From positions 81,026 to 145,025 of the forward strand of contig NZ_FXTK01000008.1 in NCBI RefSeq assembly GCF_900182695.1: DNA of 64,000 bases, read 5' to 3'. Both the position numbers and the translations under genes were made by a program. The notes under the pieces are model-generated. The model worked only from the letters and a program-made list of their open reading frames with translations. It was not told where the DNA came from and did not search any database. Each line of letters opens with the position of its first letter. Position 1 is the stretch's first letter. Source of the stretch: Paracoccus laeviglucosivorans. GTDB taxonomy: Bacteria > Pseudomonadota > Alphaproteobacteria > Rhodobacterales > Rhodobacteraceae. Below, one piece after another: positions 18,863-27,949 of this stretch.

Positions 18863-19837
18863 ATGGAGAAGCTGGCTGACGCCGCGTCGGTAACGACGAC
18901 GCTGGGGACTGATACCCAGCCGATGCCGCGTCAGGTCTCGATCCTCATGGCGGTCTATCAGGGGCAGACCTATCTGCCCGTGCAACTGCGCAGCCTGATC
19001 GAACAGCACTGGCAGGACTGGCACCTGATCGTGGGCGACGACGGATCTACCGATCGCAGCCGCAAGATCCTTGACGATTTCGCGGCCGAGCTTGCCCCCG
19101 GTCGCGTTCGAACGGTGCCGGGACCGCGTGCGGGCGCTGCCGCCAATTTCCGCGCGCTGCTGGATCAGGTTCCCCCCGATGCGACCCATATCGCCTTTTG
19201 CGATCAGGACGACGCATGGGACGCCGAAAAACTGTCGCGCGGGATTCAGGCGCTGCCCGAACATGTCCCGGCCATCTGGTGCAGCCGTGTCGTCGTCTGC
19301 GACATGCGAATGCAGCCCTTGTCCCTGTCGCCGCTGCCGCGTCACAAGCCATGCTTTCGCCATGCGCTGATGCAGAACCTTGTGCAGGGCAACACGCTGC
19401 TGATGAACCGCGCCGCCTATGACATCGTGCGCGCCGCCAATGCCGAGGCGGGGCCGGTGGTCATGCATGACTGGTGGATTTACCAACTGGTGACGGGGGC
19501 GGGCGGGCAGGTGATCTATGATCCGTTGCCCTCGGTGCTTTATCGGCAGCATGGGGCGAATGTGGTCGGAGCGAACAACCGCCTGATCTCGCGCCTTGGC
19601 GGGCTGAAGCGGATGTTTGCCGGAACCTATCGCGAATGGAGCCGGACGAACCTTCAGGCGCTTGTCGCATCGAAACACCGCCTGACGCCGGAAAACCGCG
19701 CGCTGCTTGAACAATTCGCCGCGCTGCACGGATCGTTCCCCCAGCGCGTCGGCGCATTGCGGCGGGGTGGGTTCAGGCGGCAGGGGCGGGTGTCGCAGGC
19801 CGCGCTATGGCTGGCGGTCCTGCTGCGCCGCAGCTAG
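18863..19837 (+). CDS. Family 2 glycosyltransferase
   Basis: GT-A fold transferase that probably adds a sugar to a surface polysaccharide or lipid-linked glycan. The 324-residue product has SILMAVYQGQTYL at its start, the donor-binding VGDDGSTDRS and a metal site in HIAFCDQDDAW, typical of rhamnosyl-type GT2 enzymes. MHDWWIYQL and LYRQHGAN form the acceptor-side block. The ATG at 18863 has AAGGA seven bases upstream; a TTG at 18821 with CAGGAG is an alternative. It begins a group of envelope genes (GT2, MFS, GT4, GT29). Confidence 0.9.
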   Translation: MEKLADAASVTTTLGTDTQPMPRQVSILMAVYQGQTYLPVQLRSLIEQHWQDWHLIVGDDGSTDRSRKILDDFAAELAPGRVRTVPGPRAGAAANFRALLDQVPPDATHIAFCDQDDAWDAEKLSRGIQALPEHVPAIWCSRVVVCDMRMQPLSLSPLPRHKPCFRHALMQNLVQGNTLLMNRAAYDIVRAANAEAGPVVMHDWWIYQLVTGAGGQVIYDPLPSVLYRQHGANVVGANNRLISRLGGLKRMFAGTYREWSRTNLQALVASKHRLTPENRALLEQFAALHGSFPQRVGALRRGGFRRQGRVSQAALWLAVLLRRS

Positions 19838-19902
19838 GGCACGGGCTTGCGTCGGCGCGCCAGATCGACAAGTCTCCGCCGACCATAACACGAGTTCATG
19901 CC

Positions 19903-21102
19903 ATGCGCCTTATGCTGTCGGGCGGGATCGCCAGCCTGATCCTTGCCTATATGCTTAGCCAGTTCTATCGCGCCTTTTTGGCCGTGCTGGCCCCCGTCCT
20001 GCATCAGGAACTGGGCGCTGGCCCCGATGATCTGGCGATCAGTTCGGGACTGTGGTTCATGGCCTTTGCGGCGATGCAACTGCCGATCGGCTGGGCGCTG
20101 GACCGTTTCGGCCCGCGCGAAACGGTCGCGACGCTGCTGGCGCTTGGCGGCGCGGGCGGGGCTGCGGTCTTTGCGCTGGCGCAGGCGCCGTGGCACATCC
20201 ACATCGCGATGGCACTGCTGGGCATCGGTTGCGCGCCCGTGATGATCGGCAGCTTTTTCATCTTTGCCCGCATCCTGCCCCCGACGATGATGAGCACGGC
20301 AGGCGGCATCGTCGTGGGCCTTGGGTCGCTGGGCAATATCCTTGGCGCGGCCCCGCTGGTCTGGGTGGTGGGCCAGCTTGGCTGGCGCATGACGCTGACA
20401 GGGCTTTCGCTGGTGACGCTGGGGGTGGCTTTGCTGTTGCTGGCGCTGGTCAAGAACCCCCCGGCCCCCGAAGGAAACCATCCCAAAGCCTCGTTGCGGG
20501 AATTGTGGAAGGTGCGCGAGCTGCGGCTCATCCTGCCGCTGCTGGGCGTAACCTATGCCGGATCGGCCTGCATCCGCGGACTTTGGGCCGGGCCATATCT
20601 GTCGCAGGTCTTTGGTGCCAGCGACCAGCTGATCGGGCTGGTCACGCTGGGCATGGGGCTGGCGATGGTCACGGCCAACCTGTTCGTCGGGCGCATCGTG
20701 CGGCTGTTCGGGTCGGATAAGCGCACCTCGATCGCGAACAACACGCTGCTTTGCGCAGTGCTGGCGACGCTGTGGCTGGCACCGGGTCTTAGCCTTGGGC
20801 TGTCGGCGGTGTTGCTGGTGATGGTCTGCATCTCGGACAGCTCATATTCGCTGATGATGTCACATGGGCGCGCATTCCTGCCGCCGCATCTGGTCGGGCG
20901 GGGGATCACGCTGCTCAACATGACCTCGATCGCGGGGGTGGGGGTGATGCAGTTCATCTCTCGTCCGGTGTATCTGGCGGCGTCGGCCCGCCATGCGCCC
21001 GCGACGGCTTACGGTTACATCTTTCTGCTGTTCCTGATACCCGTGGTGATCGGGCTGGTGCTTTACCTTTTCAGCCCCGAGGATCGCCATGCCCGATATT
21101 GA
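19903..21102 (+). CDS. MFS transporter
   Basis: Major facilitator carrier of 399 residues and about twelve membrane segments. The TM2-TM3 loop reads GWALDRFGPRETV, close to the MFS signature; a matching loop in the second half reads VGRIVRLFGSDKRT. The ATG at 19903 begins the first membrane helix; the in-frame extension from 19807 overlaps the previous gene. It overlaps the downstream GT4 gene by 14 bases, so it is co-translated with glycan genes. The substrate is not evident. Confidence 0.87.
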   Translation: MRLMLSGGIASLILAYMLSQFYRAFLAVLAPVLHQELGAGPDDLAISSGLWFMAFAAMQLPIGWALDRFGPRETVATLLALGGAGGAAVFALAQAPWHIHIAMALLGIGCAPVMIGSFFIFARILPPTMMSTAGGIVVGLGSLGNILGAAPLVWVVGQLGWRMTLTGLSLVTLGVALLLLALVKNPPAPEGNHPKASLRELWKVRELRLILPLLGVTYAGSACIRGLWAGPYLSQVFGASDQLIGLVTLGMGLAMVTANLFVGRIVRLFGSDKRTSIANNTLLCAVLATLWLAPGLSLGLSAVLLVMVCISDSSYSLMMSHGRAFLPPHLVGRGITLLNMTSIAGVGVMQFISRPVYLAASARHAPATAYGYIFLLFLIPVVIGLVLYLFSPEDRHARY

Positions 21103-22120
21103 TGTCGTTGCCCCGAACCTGAAACGCCGCCTGTCGGGCGTCACCGCGACCGTGGTGCGCCTGATCCCGGTGCAGGCGCGGATGATCGGGATCGTGGCGA
21201 CCGGGCCGGGGCTGCCGCCCGAGCTGCCGCATATCCCGCTGTCCCGCGCGGCGACGCTGCCACGCGACCGCTGGCGGGTCTGGCACGCGCGCCGTAATAC
21301 GGAAATGGTGCTGGGCCTGCTGCTGCGCCATGTGCTGCGGCGGCGTTACCGACTGCTGTTCACATCCGCCGCGCAGCGCAGGCACAAGCGGTTCACCCGC
21401 TGGCTGATCCGCAGGCAGGATGCGCTGATCGCTACCTCGCCGCAGGCCGCCAGCTATCTTGAGCTTCCGGCCACGGTGATCCTGCACGGCGTCGACCTAA
21501 GCGTGTTTCACCCCGCGCCCGACCGGGCGGCGCTGCGGGCGGAACTGGGCTTTGCGCCCGACGATATCGTCATCGGCTGCTTTGGGCGGGTCCGTGCGCA
21601 AAAGGGCGTCGATCTGCTGATGCAGGCCGCGCTGCGGCTGTTTCCCGACCGACCCCGCGCGAAGCTGATCTTTTCGGGCCGGGTCACAGCAGACAATCAG
21701 GCCTTTGCCGATGATCTGCAGGCGCAGATCGCTGCGGCGGGCCTGTCGGACCGCATCCGGTTTCTGGGCGAGGTGCCCTGGGAACAGGTGGTCCGCAATT
21801 ACCAGTCGCTGGACCTGTTCGCCGCCCCCGCCCGTTGGGAAGGGTTCGGCCTGACCCCGCTGGAGGCGGCGGCCTGCGGCGTCCCCACCGTCGCCGCCCG
21901 CGTCGGCGCCTATGAAACGCTGATCCGCGACGGGGAAACCGGCAGTCTGGTGGCACGCGAAGACGCGGATGCCCTGACCGAAGCCTTGGCCTATTGGCTG
22001 GACAATGACGCGGCCCGCGCGCAGGCGGGACATTCCGCCCGCGCCCATGTTCAGGCCAATCACGCGATCGAGGGCGAGGCGCAGGCCATCGTCCAGATCT
22101 ACCGAAAGCTGCTGTCTTGA
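21089..22120 (+). CDS. Family 4 glycosyltransferase (LPS core mannosyltransferase-like)
   Basis: GT-B fold transferase of 343 residues. The C-terminal nucleotide-sugar domain has FGRVRAQKGVDLLMQA near residue 170 and the EX7E donor motif in RWEGFGLTPLEAAACGVPTV. The N-terminal half starts with VAPNLKRRLSGVTATV, as in LpcC-type lipopolysaccharide core mannosyltransferases of alphaproteobacteria; that narrower role is from memory of the family. It overlaps the MFS gene upstream by 14 bases, and its TGA overlaps the TTG start of the next gene. Confidence 0.88.
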   Translation: MPDIDVVAPNLKRRLSGVTATVVRLIPVQARMIGIVATGPGLPPELPHIPLSRAATLPRDRWRVWHARRNTEMVLGLLLRHVLRRRYRLLFTSAAQRRHKRFTRWLIRRQDALIATSPQAASYLELPATVILHGVDLSVFHPAPDRAALRAELGFAPDDIVIGCFGRVRAQKGVDLLMQAALRLFPDRPRAKLIFSGRVTADNQAFADDLQAQIAAAGLSDRIRFLGEVPWEQVVRNYQSLDLFAAPARWEGFGLTPLEAAACGVPTVAARVGAYETLIRDGETGSLVAREDADALTEALAYWLDNDAARAQAGHSARAHVQANHAIEGEAQAIVQIYRKLLS

Positions 22121-22731
22121 ACCGTCTGCGCTTTCTGGCCGCGCGCACCCTGCGGGATGAAGCTGCGCTGCAAAGCCTGTCCACACATCAATCCGCAGTG
22201 CTGAACGATCTTGCGGGCAAGCATGTGGCGCTGGTCGGGAATGCGCGGGCGTTGGCCGATACCTCGCAAGGGGCGCTGATAGATGCCGCCGATCTGGTCA
22301 TCCGCATCAACCGCGCGCCCATGCCACAGGCCCGAAGCCACGGCGCGCGCACCGATTGGCTGGCGCTGGCCACGCGGCTTGGCGCGCAGGACCGCACCCG
22401 CATCGCGCCGGGGCGCATCCTTTGGATGTCGCCCAAGCGCAAGCGGCTGGACTGGCAGACGGCGACCAGCCCCGGCTTTTATCTGCACCCCTTGGCCGAC
22501 TATGCCGCGCTGAAAACGCAGCTTGCCGCGCCCCCGACCACCGGCGCGATGATGATCGATCTGATCGCGCGTTCGGATGCCGCGCGGCTGGACCTGTTCG
22601 GCTTTGACTTTTTCGCCTCGCTTTCGCTGTCGGGCAGCAGGACCGCCGATCAGGTTCCGCATGACTTTTCCGGCGAATCCGAATGGGTGCATCGGTTGAT
22701 TTCGGCAGATCGCCGGATAGTTCGTCATTAA
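22117..22731 (+). CDS. GT29/sialyltransferase-like protein
   Basis: Probable glycosyltransferase of the GT29 fold, best known from animal sialyltransferases. The 204-residue product has HVALVGNARAL, then a spaced DLVIRINRAP, which together match the L-sialylmotif pattern (VVGN...D.VIR.N.AP). A second block (TTGAMMIDLIA) recalls the S-motif region, and FGFDFF follows. It is shorter than eukaryotic enzymes and has no membrane anchor. The start is a TTG overlapping the previous TGA (TTGA); no ATG near the N terminus fits. Donor and acceptor cannot be inferred; surface glycan decoration is suggested by its three neighbours. Confidence 0.75.
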   Translation: MNRLRFLAARTLRDEAALQSLSTHQSAVLNDLAGKHVALVGNARALADTSQGALIDAADLVIRINRAPMPQARSHGARTDWLALATRLGAQDRTRIAPGRILWMSPKRKRLDWQTATSPGFYLHPLADYAALKTQLAAPPTTGAMMIDLIARSDAARLDLFGFDFFASLSLSGSRTADQVPHDFSGESEWVHRLISADRRIVRH

Positions 22732-22831
22732 GACTAAAAATCGCCGTATCATCAGACAAATCGCCGGAATCTTGCTTTCCCTTTCCCCGGAATAGCCCTA
22801 TATCGCGGCGTCTTATGTGAGGAGACCCCAG

Positions 22832-23854
22832 ATGGGCTACAAGGTCGTTGTCGCCGGCGCCACGGGGAACGTGGGCCGCGAAATGCTGAACATCCTGGCT
22901 GAACGCCAGTTCCCTGCCGATGAGGTTGTTGCTCTGGCTTCGCGCCGGAGCATTGGCACTGAGGTCAGCTATGGCGACATGACCCTGAAGTGCAAGGATA
23001 TCGAGGGTTTCGATTTCACCGGCTATGACATCGCGCTGTTCGCCATCGGCTCGGACGCGACGAAAACCTATGCCCCGATCGCGGCAAGCCAGGGCTGCGT
23101 CGTCATCGATAACTCGTCGCTTTATCGCTATGATCCGCAGATCCCGCTGGTCGTGCCGGAAGTGAACCCGGATGCGGTCGAAGAATACCGCAACAAGATG
23201 ATCATCGCGAACCCCAACTGCTCGACCGCGCAGATGGTCGTGGCGCTGAAGCCGCTGCACGACCGTGCGCGGATCAAGCGCGTTGTCGTGTCCACCTATC
23301 AGTCGGTTTCCGGCGCGGGCAAGGATGGCATGGACGAGCTGTGGAACCAGACCAAGGGCATGTATGTCCCCGGTCAGGAAGTCGAACCCAAGAAGTTCCA
23401 GAAACAGATCGCCTTCAACGTGATCCCGCAGATCGACGTCTTCCTTGATAGTGGCGACACCAAGGAAGAATGGAAGATGACGGCGGAAACGAAAAAGATC
23501 ATCGATCCGTCGATCAAGGTGACCGCGACCTGCGTGCGCGTTCCGGTCTTTGTCGGCCATTCGGAATCGGTCAATGTCGAGTTCGAGGATTTCCTGGACG
23601 AAGACGAAGCCCGCGACATCCTGCGCGAAGCACCGGGCATTCTGGTGATCGACAAGCGCGAGCCCGGCGGCTACTCGACCCCCGTCGAATGCGTGGGCGA
23701 TTTCGCGACCTTCGTGTCGCGCATCCGTCAGGACGTGACGATCGAAAACGGCCTGAACATGTGGATCGTGTCCGACAACCTGCGCAAAGGCGCGGCGCTG
23801 AACGCGGTCCAGATCGCGGAACTGCTGGGCAATCGCTGCCTGAAAAAAGGCTAA
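22832..23854 (+). CDS. asd: Aspartate-semialdehyde dehydrogenase
   Basis: NADPH-dependent reduction of aspartyl phosphate to the semialdehyde, the branch point to lysine/diaminopimelate, threonine and methionine. The 340-residue enzyme has GATGNVGREML for cofactor binding, the active-site cysteine in NPNCSTAQMV (about residue 132) and the GAGKDGMDEL loop; the catalytic histidine lies further on. The ATG at 22832 follows GAGGAGAC; the frame from 22817 adds five unlikely residues. It is probably transcribed alone: a 100-base AT-richer gap precedes it and a hairpin follows. Confidence 0.97.
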   Translation: MGYKVVVAGATGNVGREMLNILAERQFPADEVVALASRRSIGTEVSYGDMTLKCKDIEGFDFTGYDIALFAIGSDATKTYAPIAASQGCVVIDNSSLYRYDPQIPLVVPEVNPDAVEEYRNKMIIANPNCSTAQMVVALKPLHDRARIKRVVVSTYQSVSGAGKDGMDELWNQTKGMYVPGQEVEPKKFQKQIAFNVIPQIDVFLDSGDTKEEWKMTAETKKIIDPSIKVTATCVRVPVFVGHSESVNVEFEDFLDEDEARDILREAPGILVIDKREPGGYSTPVECVGDFATFVSRIRQDVTIENGLNMWIVSDNLRKGAALNAVQIAELLGNRCLKKG

Positions 23855-23865
23855 GCGGAAATCGG

Positions 23866-23883
23866 GGCGCCCTTCGGGGCGCC
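23866..23883 (+). terminator. Hairpin terminator after asd
   Basis: GGCGCCC and GGGCGCC form a 7-bp stem capped by a TTCG tetraloop, followed by TCTTGCATTT. It starts 12 bases after the asd stop. Confidence 0.65.
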
Positions 23884-23940
23884 TCTTGCATTTCGGGCGC
23901 GACTTTCCGACCCTTGCCGGGAAATTTTCCGGGGGTTCCC

Positions 23941-25569
23941 ATGCGCCATTTTCTGATCACCACCGCCATTCTTGTCGCAAGCCCCGCCTTGGCGGAACGG
24001 TATGAGGCCGCAGCCCCGGTCCGCGCCGCAACGATCTATCCTCAGGGGGCCAGCGTCACGCGCGAAGTCACGCTGGACCTGCCGCAAGGCGCGCATGAAC
24101 TGGTCATCCCCGGCCTGCCCGATGGCACCGATCCCGCCACCCTGCGCGTCAACGCAACGGGCGCGGTCGTGGGCGCAGTGGGGTTCCAGCAGACACGCGC
24201 CCTGCCCGCGACGCCTGCGAAATCCCCGGCACTGACCGCAGCCGAGGATGAGGTGCGCCGTCTGGAAACAGCGCTGGCCGAACGCGACGCCAATGTCGCC
24301 CGCATCCGCGCCCGATCGGACGCCGCCGAGGATACGGTGAAATTCCTGATGGCGCTGGCGGAATCAGATGGCGCGGGCAGTCAGGACATCGCCGCCATCG
24401 CCAGCGCCGTAGGCCAGCAAGTGCTGCAGGCGCGCCAGACCATGATCGAGGCGCAGGCCGAAATCCGCAGTGCCCAGATCGGCCGTGACGATCAGGTGGC
24501 CGAATTGGAACGCGCGCAAGCCCGGCTGGACGCGCTGCGCGCCCCTGACGGGGAGCAGGGTGCGCTGGTCATTGCCGTGCAGGGGCAGGGCGGTCCCGCG
24601 ACGCTGCGCATCTCCAGCATGACCGATGCGGCGGGCTGGCAGCCGGTCTATGACCTGTCGCTGTCGCAGGCCGATGAAAAGGTGGTGCTGGACCGCGGGC
24701 TTCTGGTCGCGCAGGAAACCGGCGAGGACTGGAGCGACGTGCGTCTGGTCCTGTCCACCGCGCAGCCGCTGGACCGCGCGCATCCCTCAGAATTGTCGCC
24801 CATGTTCCCGCGGATCGGGGATGAGGCCAAGCTTTATTCCCGCGCCGCCCCAGCCGAAGATCGGATGGCCGAAATGGCGCAGGGCTATGCGCCGGAGATG
24901 GTCCCCGCCCCCGAAGTGGCCCCGTCCGCGCTGCAAGGTTTCAGCGGCGAAACCGTGGTCTATGATTACCCCAGGCCGGTCAATCTGCGCGATGGTGCCG
25001 ATGCGCTTCGCTTGCCCATGGGCGCGTTCACGCTGGACGCCAAGGTGCTGGCCGAGGCCGTGCCGCGCGGCGACGACCGCGCCTTTCTGGTGGCGGATGT
25101 GGTCAACACCTCCGGCGCGATCATCCTGCCGGGCGATGCGACCTTCCATGTCGATGGCGGCATGGTCGGACGCGGCACATTGGAGCTGACGGCTGCGGGT
25201 GATGAGGCGACTTGGGGCTTTGGCAAGCTGAACGGCATTCTGGTCGAACGCCGCCTGCCAACCGAAACCGAAGGCGGGTCGGGGATCATCAGCCGCTCCT
25301 CGGAAAGACGAGAGGAGGCGCTGCTGCGCATCCGCAACCTGACCGACCGCGAATGGCCGCTGCGGGTCATCGATCAGGTGCCGGTTTCCACGCAAAAGGA
25401 TCTGCGCATCGACTGGACCGCGACCCCCGCGCCGGATGAAACCGACCCGGATGGCAAGCGCGGCCTGCTGGTCTGGAACCGCGGCATCGCGGCAGGCGAA
25501 ACGCAGGATATCACCCTGACCACGACCCTGCGCTGGCCCGAAGGTCAGGTGGTCAGCGGTCCGTATTGA
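23941..25569 (+). CDS. DUF4139 / mucoidy-inhibitor-like exported protein
   Basis: Exported 542-residue protein of the DUF4140-DUF4139 architecture (mucoidy inhibitor A family), biochemical role unknown. A signal peptide (MRHFLITTAILVASPALA) is followed by an N-terminal DUF4140-like domain (ATIYPQGASVTREV), a coiled-coil stretch rich in Ala, Glu and Arg (about residues 95-200), then beta-rich DUF4139 (WQPVYDLSLS; LVLSTAQP; VVNTSGAIILPG). The ATG at 23941 begins the signal peptide. The open frame extends back to 23470 only as an asd shadow. Confidence 0.85.
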   Translation: MRHFLITTAILVASPALAERYEAAAPVRAATIYPQGASVTREVTLDLPQGAHELVIPGLPDGTDPATLRVNATGAVVGAVGFQQTRALPATPAKSPALTAAEDEVRRLETALAERDANVARIRARSDAAEDTVKFLMALAESDGAGSQDIAAIASAVGQQVLQARQTMIEAQAEIRSAQIGRDDQVAELERAQARLDALRAPDGEQGALVIAVQGQGGPATLRISSMTDAAGWQPVYDLSLSQADEKVVLDRGLLVAQETGEDWSDVRLVLSTAQPLDRAHPSELSPMFPRIGDEAKLYSRAAPAEDRMAEMAQGYAPEMVPAPEVAPSALQGFSGETVVYDYPRPVNLRDGADALRLPMGAFTLDAKVLAEAVPRGDDRAFLVADVVNTSGAIILPGDATFHVDGGMVGRGTLELTAAGDEATWGFGKLNGILVERRLPTETEGGSGIISRSSERREEALLRIRNLTDREWPLRVIDQVPVSTQKDLRIDWTATPAPDETDPDGKRGLLVWNRGIAAGETQDITLTTTLRWPEGQVVSGPY

Positions 25570-25578
25570 TGCTGGGCG

Positions 25579-26220
25579 CTAGCCCGCCGTGAACGTGCCA
25601 GCGGCTAGGGCATCGGCCAAAAGATCGACGGCCTCGGCCAGCCGTTCATCGACGATATGCAGATACTGGGTCCAGTTATCGACATGGGTCAGTTCCTCGG
25701 CCCCGTCGGAAATACCGCGCAGCCCGATCAAGGGCAGGCCGAAATGCTGGCAGGCGCGCAGAACGGCAAACGTCTCCATATCCACCATGTCGTCGGGGAT
25801 CGCATCATAGGCAACGCCGCTGACGATGCTGGCCCCCGTCGCCAGACTCGCCGAGGGCAGACCGGGCAATTGCGGCAGTGCGACCCGGATGGGCAGGTCC
25901 AGCAGGGGCGTCTGACCTTTCGGAAATCCCAGCGCCGAGGCGTCCATGTCGCGATAGGCCACCTCGCGCACCTGATAGACCTGCGTTTGCTCAAGCGCGC
26001 GCGACCCGGCCGAACCAAGCGATACCACCAGCCCCGGCAAACGGCCCGCCGCCCGCATCTGCGACAGGGCTGCGGTCAGTTGCACCGCCGCCTCGACCGG
26101 GCCGATGCCGGTCATCAGCGGAGTGATGCGACGGCGCAGATGCGGCCCATATTCCGCATCGACCGCCATGACGAAAAGAACGTCGTGGCCATTCAGACGG
26201 TCGGGCGTCAGGTCGTGCAT
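25579..26220 (-). CDS. MTA/SAH nucleosidase-like phosphorylase-fold protein
   Basis: Nucleosidase-family protein of 213 residues that probably cleaves methylthioadenosine, S-adenosylhomocysteine or a related nucleoside. GIGPVEAAV lies near residue 40, followed by the central VSLGSAG strand. The catalytic-type glutamate is in VDMETFAVL and the aspartate in GISDGAEE, matching MtnN. The family assignment is good, but substrate is uncertain because the N-terminal half differs from E. coli MtnN. It is convergent with the DUF4139 gene (9-base gap) and lies downstream of the PAS gene on the same strand. Confidence 0.82.
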   Translation of the reverse strand: MHDLTPDRLNGHDVLFVMAVDAEYGPHLRRRITPLMTGIGPVEAAVQLTAALSQMRAAGRLPGLVVSLGSAGSRALEQTQVYQVREVAYRDMDASALGFPKGQTPLLDLPIRVALPQLPGLPSASLATGASIVSGVAYDAIPDDMVDMETFAVLRACQHFGLPLIGLRGISDGAEELTHVDNWTQYLHIVDERLAEAVDLLADALAAGTFTAG

Positions 26221-26283
26221 CTTGCTCTCCGATATTCGTGCCCGCGCAGGGAATAGCAGCGCAGGCGGCAGCGCAAGATCGAT

Positions 26284-27873
26284 CTAGCCTGTCAGCGCAC
26301 GGGCATCGCCCTTAGGCCGGATCTGGCCCGCAGCGGTATCGCGCGTTGCCGGCGCGGAAGCGGGAACGGGTGCCTGAAAGCTAAGCATCGCACGCCCGCC
26401 CGACAGGGCGCGCAGATGCCATGCCAAAAGCCCACCGGCAGGCGCGGCCATCGCCCCGTGCAACCCATCCTGCGGTCGCGCGGTGTGCAAAGCGTCGCGC
26501 AGGCTGGCAAGACCGGGACTTTCACCCGACGTCTTCGCCCAATGGGCGATCTGGTCGTCCAGTGTCAGACCATCGATGCCATCCCATAGAATCTTGTATC
26601 GGCGGTTCGACATCAGCAATTCGCCATTCGCGTCGAAGACCGCCACGGCATCTTCCAGCGCGTCCAGCACCTCGGCCCCCAAGGACAGATCGGCGCGGAA
26701 CTTCCGCGTCAGCGAGATTTCCGAGGTGATGTCTTCGAACAGAAACGCCACAGCGCCATCGGGATGGGGCCTGCCCGTCACGCGATAGGTCTGCCCACCG
26801 GGCAGCGACCACATCTCGACATGGTGGCCGGTCGAGGCTGCCGCCTCAAGCGTGTTCATCTGGTTGCGCCAGGTTCGGTAATCCTTTGGTTCAGGGACCA
26901 TCCGACCTTCGCGCAGGCGATCAAGAAAGGCGTAAAGCGTCGGACGCGCGGTCAGAAACCCGGTGGCGAGCCCGGTCAGATCAATCAGCGCCGGATTGAA
27001 CAGCTGCAGGTTCCTGTCGCGGTCGAATATCGCAAGACCGATCGGCAGATCGGCAAAGGTCTTGGTCAGCGTCTGCACGAATTCGCGCAGCGATCGTTCG
27101 GCCCTGACGGCGGCATCCGCAGGCAGCGCAATGGCGACCGTCTGCCCCGTGACTTCGTGCGTGTGGCAATCATACCAGCGCACGTGACCATCGTGCTGAA
27201 TCTGCACCCTGCGCGAGGATGCCGACGCAGCACCCTGCGTCGGGCGCGCGTTCAGATTGATCAGGGGCGGCAACGGCCAGCCGCTTTGCCTGTCCAGGAC
27301 CGCATCGGTCAGTTGAAGATAGGCGGAATTTGCCCAAGTCACCTGCCCCGCCGCATCCTGCCGCCATGCCAGCATGGGCGAATGATCCATGGTGCTGCGC
27401 AGGATTTCCAACTCCTGCTCCATCGCGGCGAGCGAGAGGGAATCCACCACGATTCCCGCATTTTCGGCCGATGGATCGGCCAAGGTCACGCGGACAAGAC
27501 CGTTGCCCAGATCTTCGGCCAGCACGCGCAAACGCGCGCTGCCGGCTTCGTCGCCGCCGGTCAGTTCCACCCGCCCGTCCTGTCCCAGATTCAACAAGGC
27601 CGGACCAGCATCGGGCAGCCGCATGGCAAGCCATGCGATCAGACGATGCCAGTCGTTGTTTCCCGGCAATGCCGCCATCAGGCTGTTTGCGGGCGGAGTG
27701 GCGTCGATCAGCCCTTCATGCCGGAACAGGAAAACGATGGGTTCTATCTTACGATCCAGCGCATCCGCAGGCACGCTGCGCGCGCGACGACGATCAAGCA
27801 GGCCGATCAACCCCAAGGCGAGACAGACTGCAATGGATGCTGCCGAAAGGGCGATAAGAAATTGCGCAACCAC
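26284..27873 (-). CDS. PAS-domain protein lacking a kinase domain
   Basis: Membrane-anchored sensory protein of 529 residues with one N-terminal membrane helix (FLIALSAASIAVCLALGLIG), a variable region, then at least three PAS-like segments: around residues 160-230 (AWRQDAAGQVTWANSAYLQL), 280-380 (LPIGLAIFDRDRNLQLFNPA) and 400-470 (ALEDAVAVFDANGELLMSN). No H-box or ATPase motifs follow, so it cannot be a standard histidine kinase. The likely start is a GTG at 27873; an extended -10 element lies 35 bases upstream. It is adjacent to regB on the same strand with a 76-base gap. Ligand and partner are unknown; it may sense redox or a cofactor and signal through another protein. Confidence 0.8.
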   Translation of the reverse strand: MVAQFLIALSAASIAVCLALGLIGLLDRRRARSVPADALDRKIEPIVFLFRHEGLIDATPPANSLMAALPGNNDWHRLIAWLAMRLPDAGPALLNLGQDGRVELTGGDEAGSARLRVLAEDLGNGLVRVTLADPSAENAGIVVDSLSLAAMEQELEILRSTMDHSPMLAWRQDAAGQVTWANSAYLQLTDAVLDRQSGWPLPPLINLNARPTQGAASASSRRVQIQHDGHVRWYDCHTHEVTGQTVAIALPADAAVRAERSLREFVQTLTKTFADLPIGLAIFDRDRNLQLFNPALIDLTGLATGFLTARPTLYAFLDRLREGRMVPEPKDYRTWRNQMNTLEAAASTGHHVEMWSLPGGQTYRVTGRPHPDGAVAFLFEDITSEISLTRKFRADLSLGAEVLDALEDAVAVFDANGELLMSNRRYKILWDGIDGLTLDDQIAHWAKTSGESPGLASLRDALHTARPQDGLHGAMAAPAGGLLAWHLRALSGGRAMLSFQAPVPASAPATRDTAAGQIRPKGDARALTG

Positions 27874-27907
27874 TGCAGTTCACCCCGCGTTCGTCATTTC
27901 AGGAACA

Positions 27908-27916
27908 ACTATAACA
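27908..27916 (-). promoter_or_regulatory. Extended -10 promoter element for the PAS gene
   Basis: The minus strand reads TGTTATAGT, a TGn-type extended -10, in an AT-rich island 35 bases before the GTG start. No good -35 is visible, as is allowed for extended -10 promoters. Confidence 0.35.
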
Positions 27917-27949
27917 CGAAATGATAATAAAGGGTTAACGTATCCCGGA

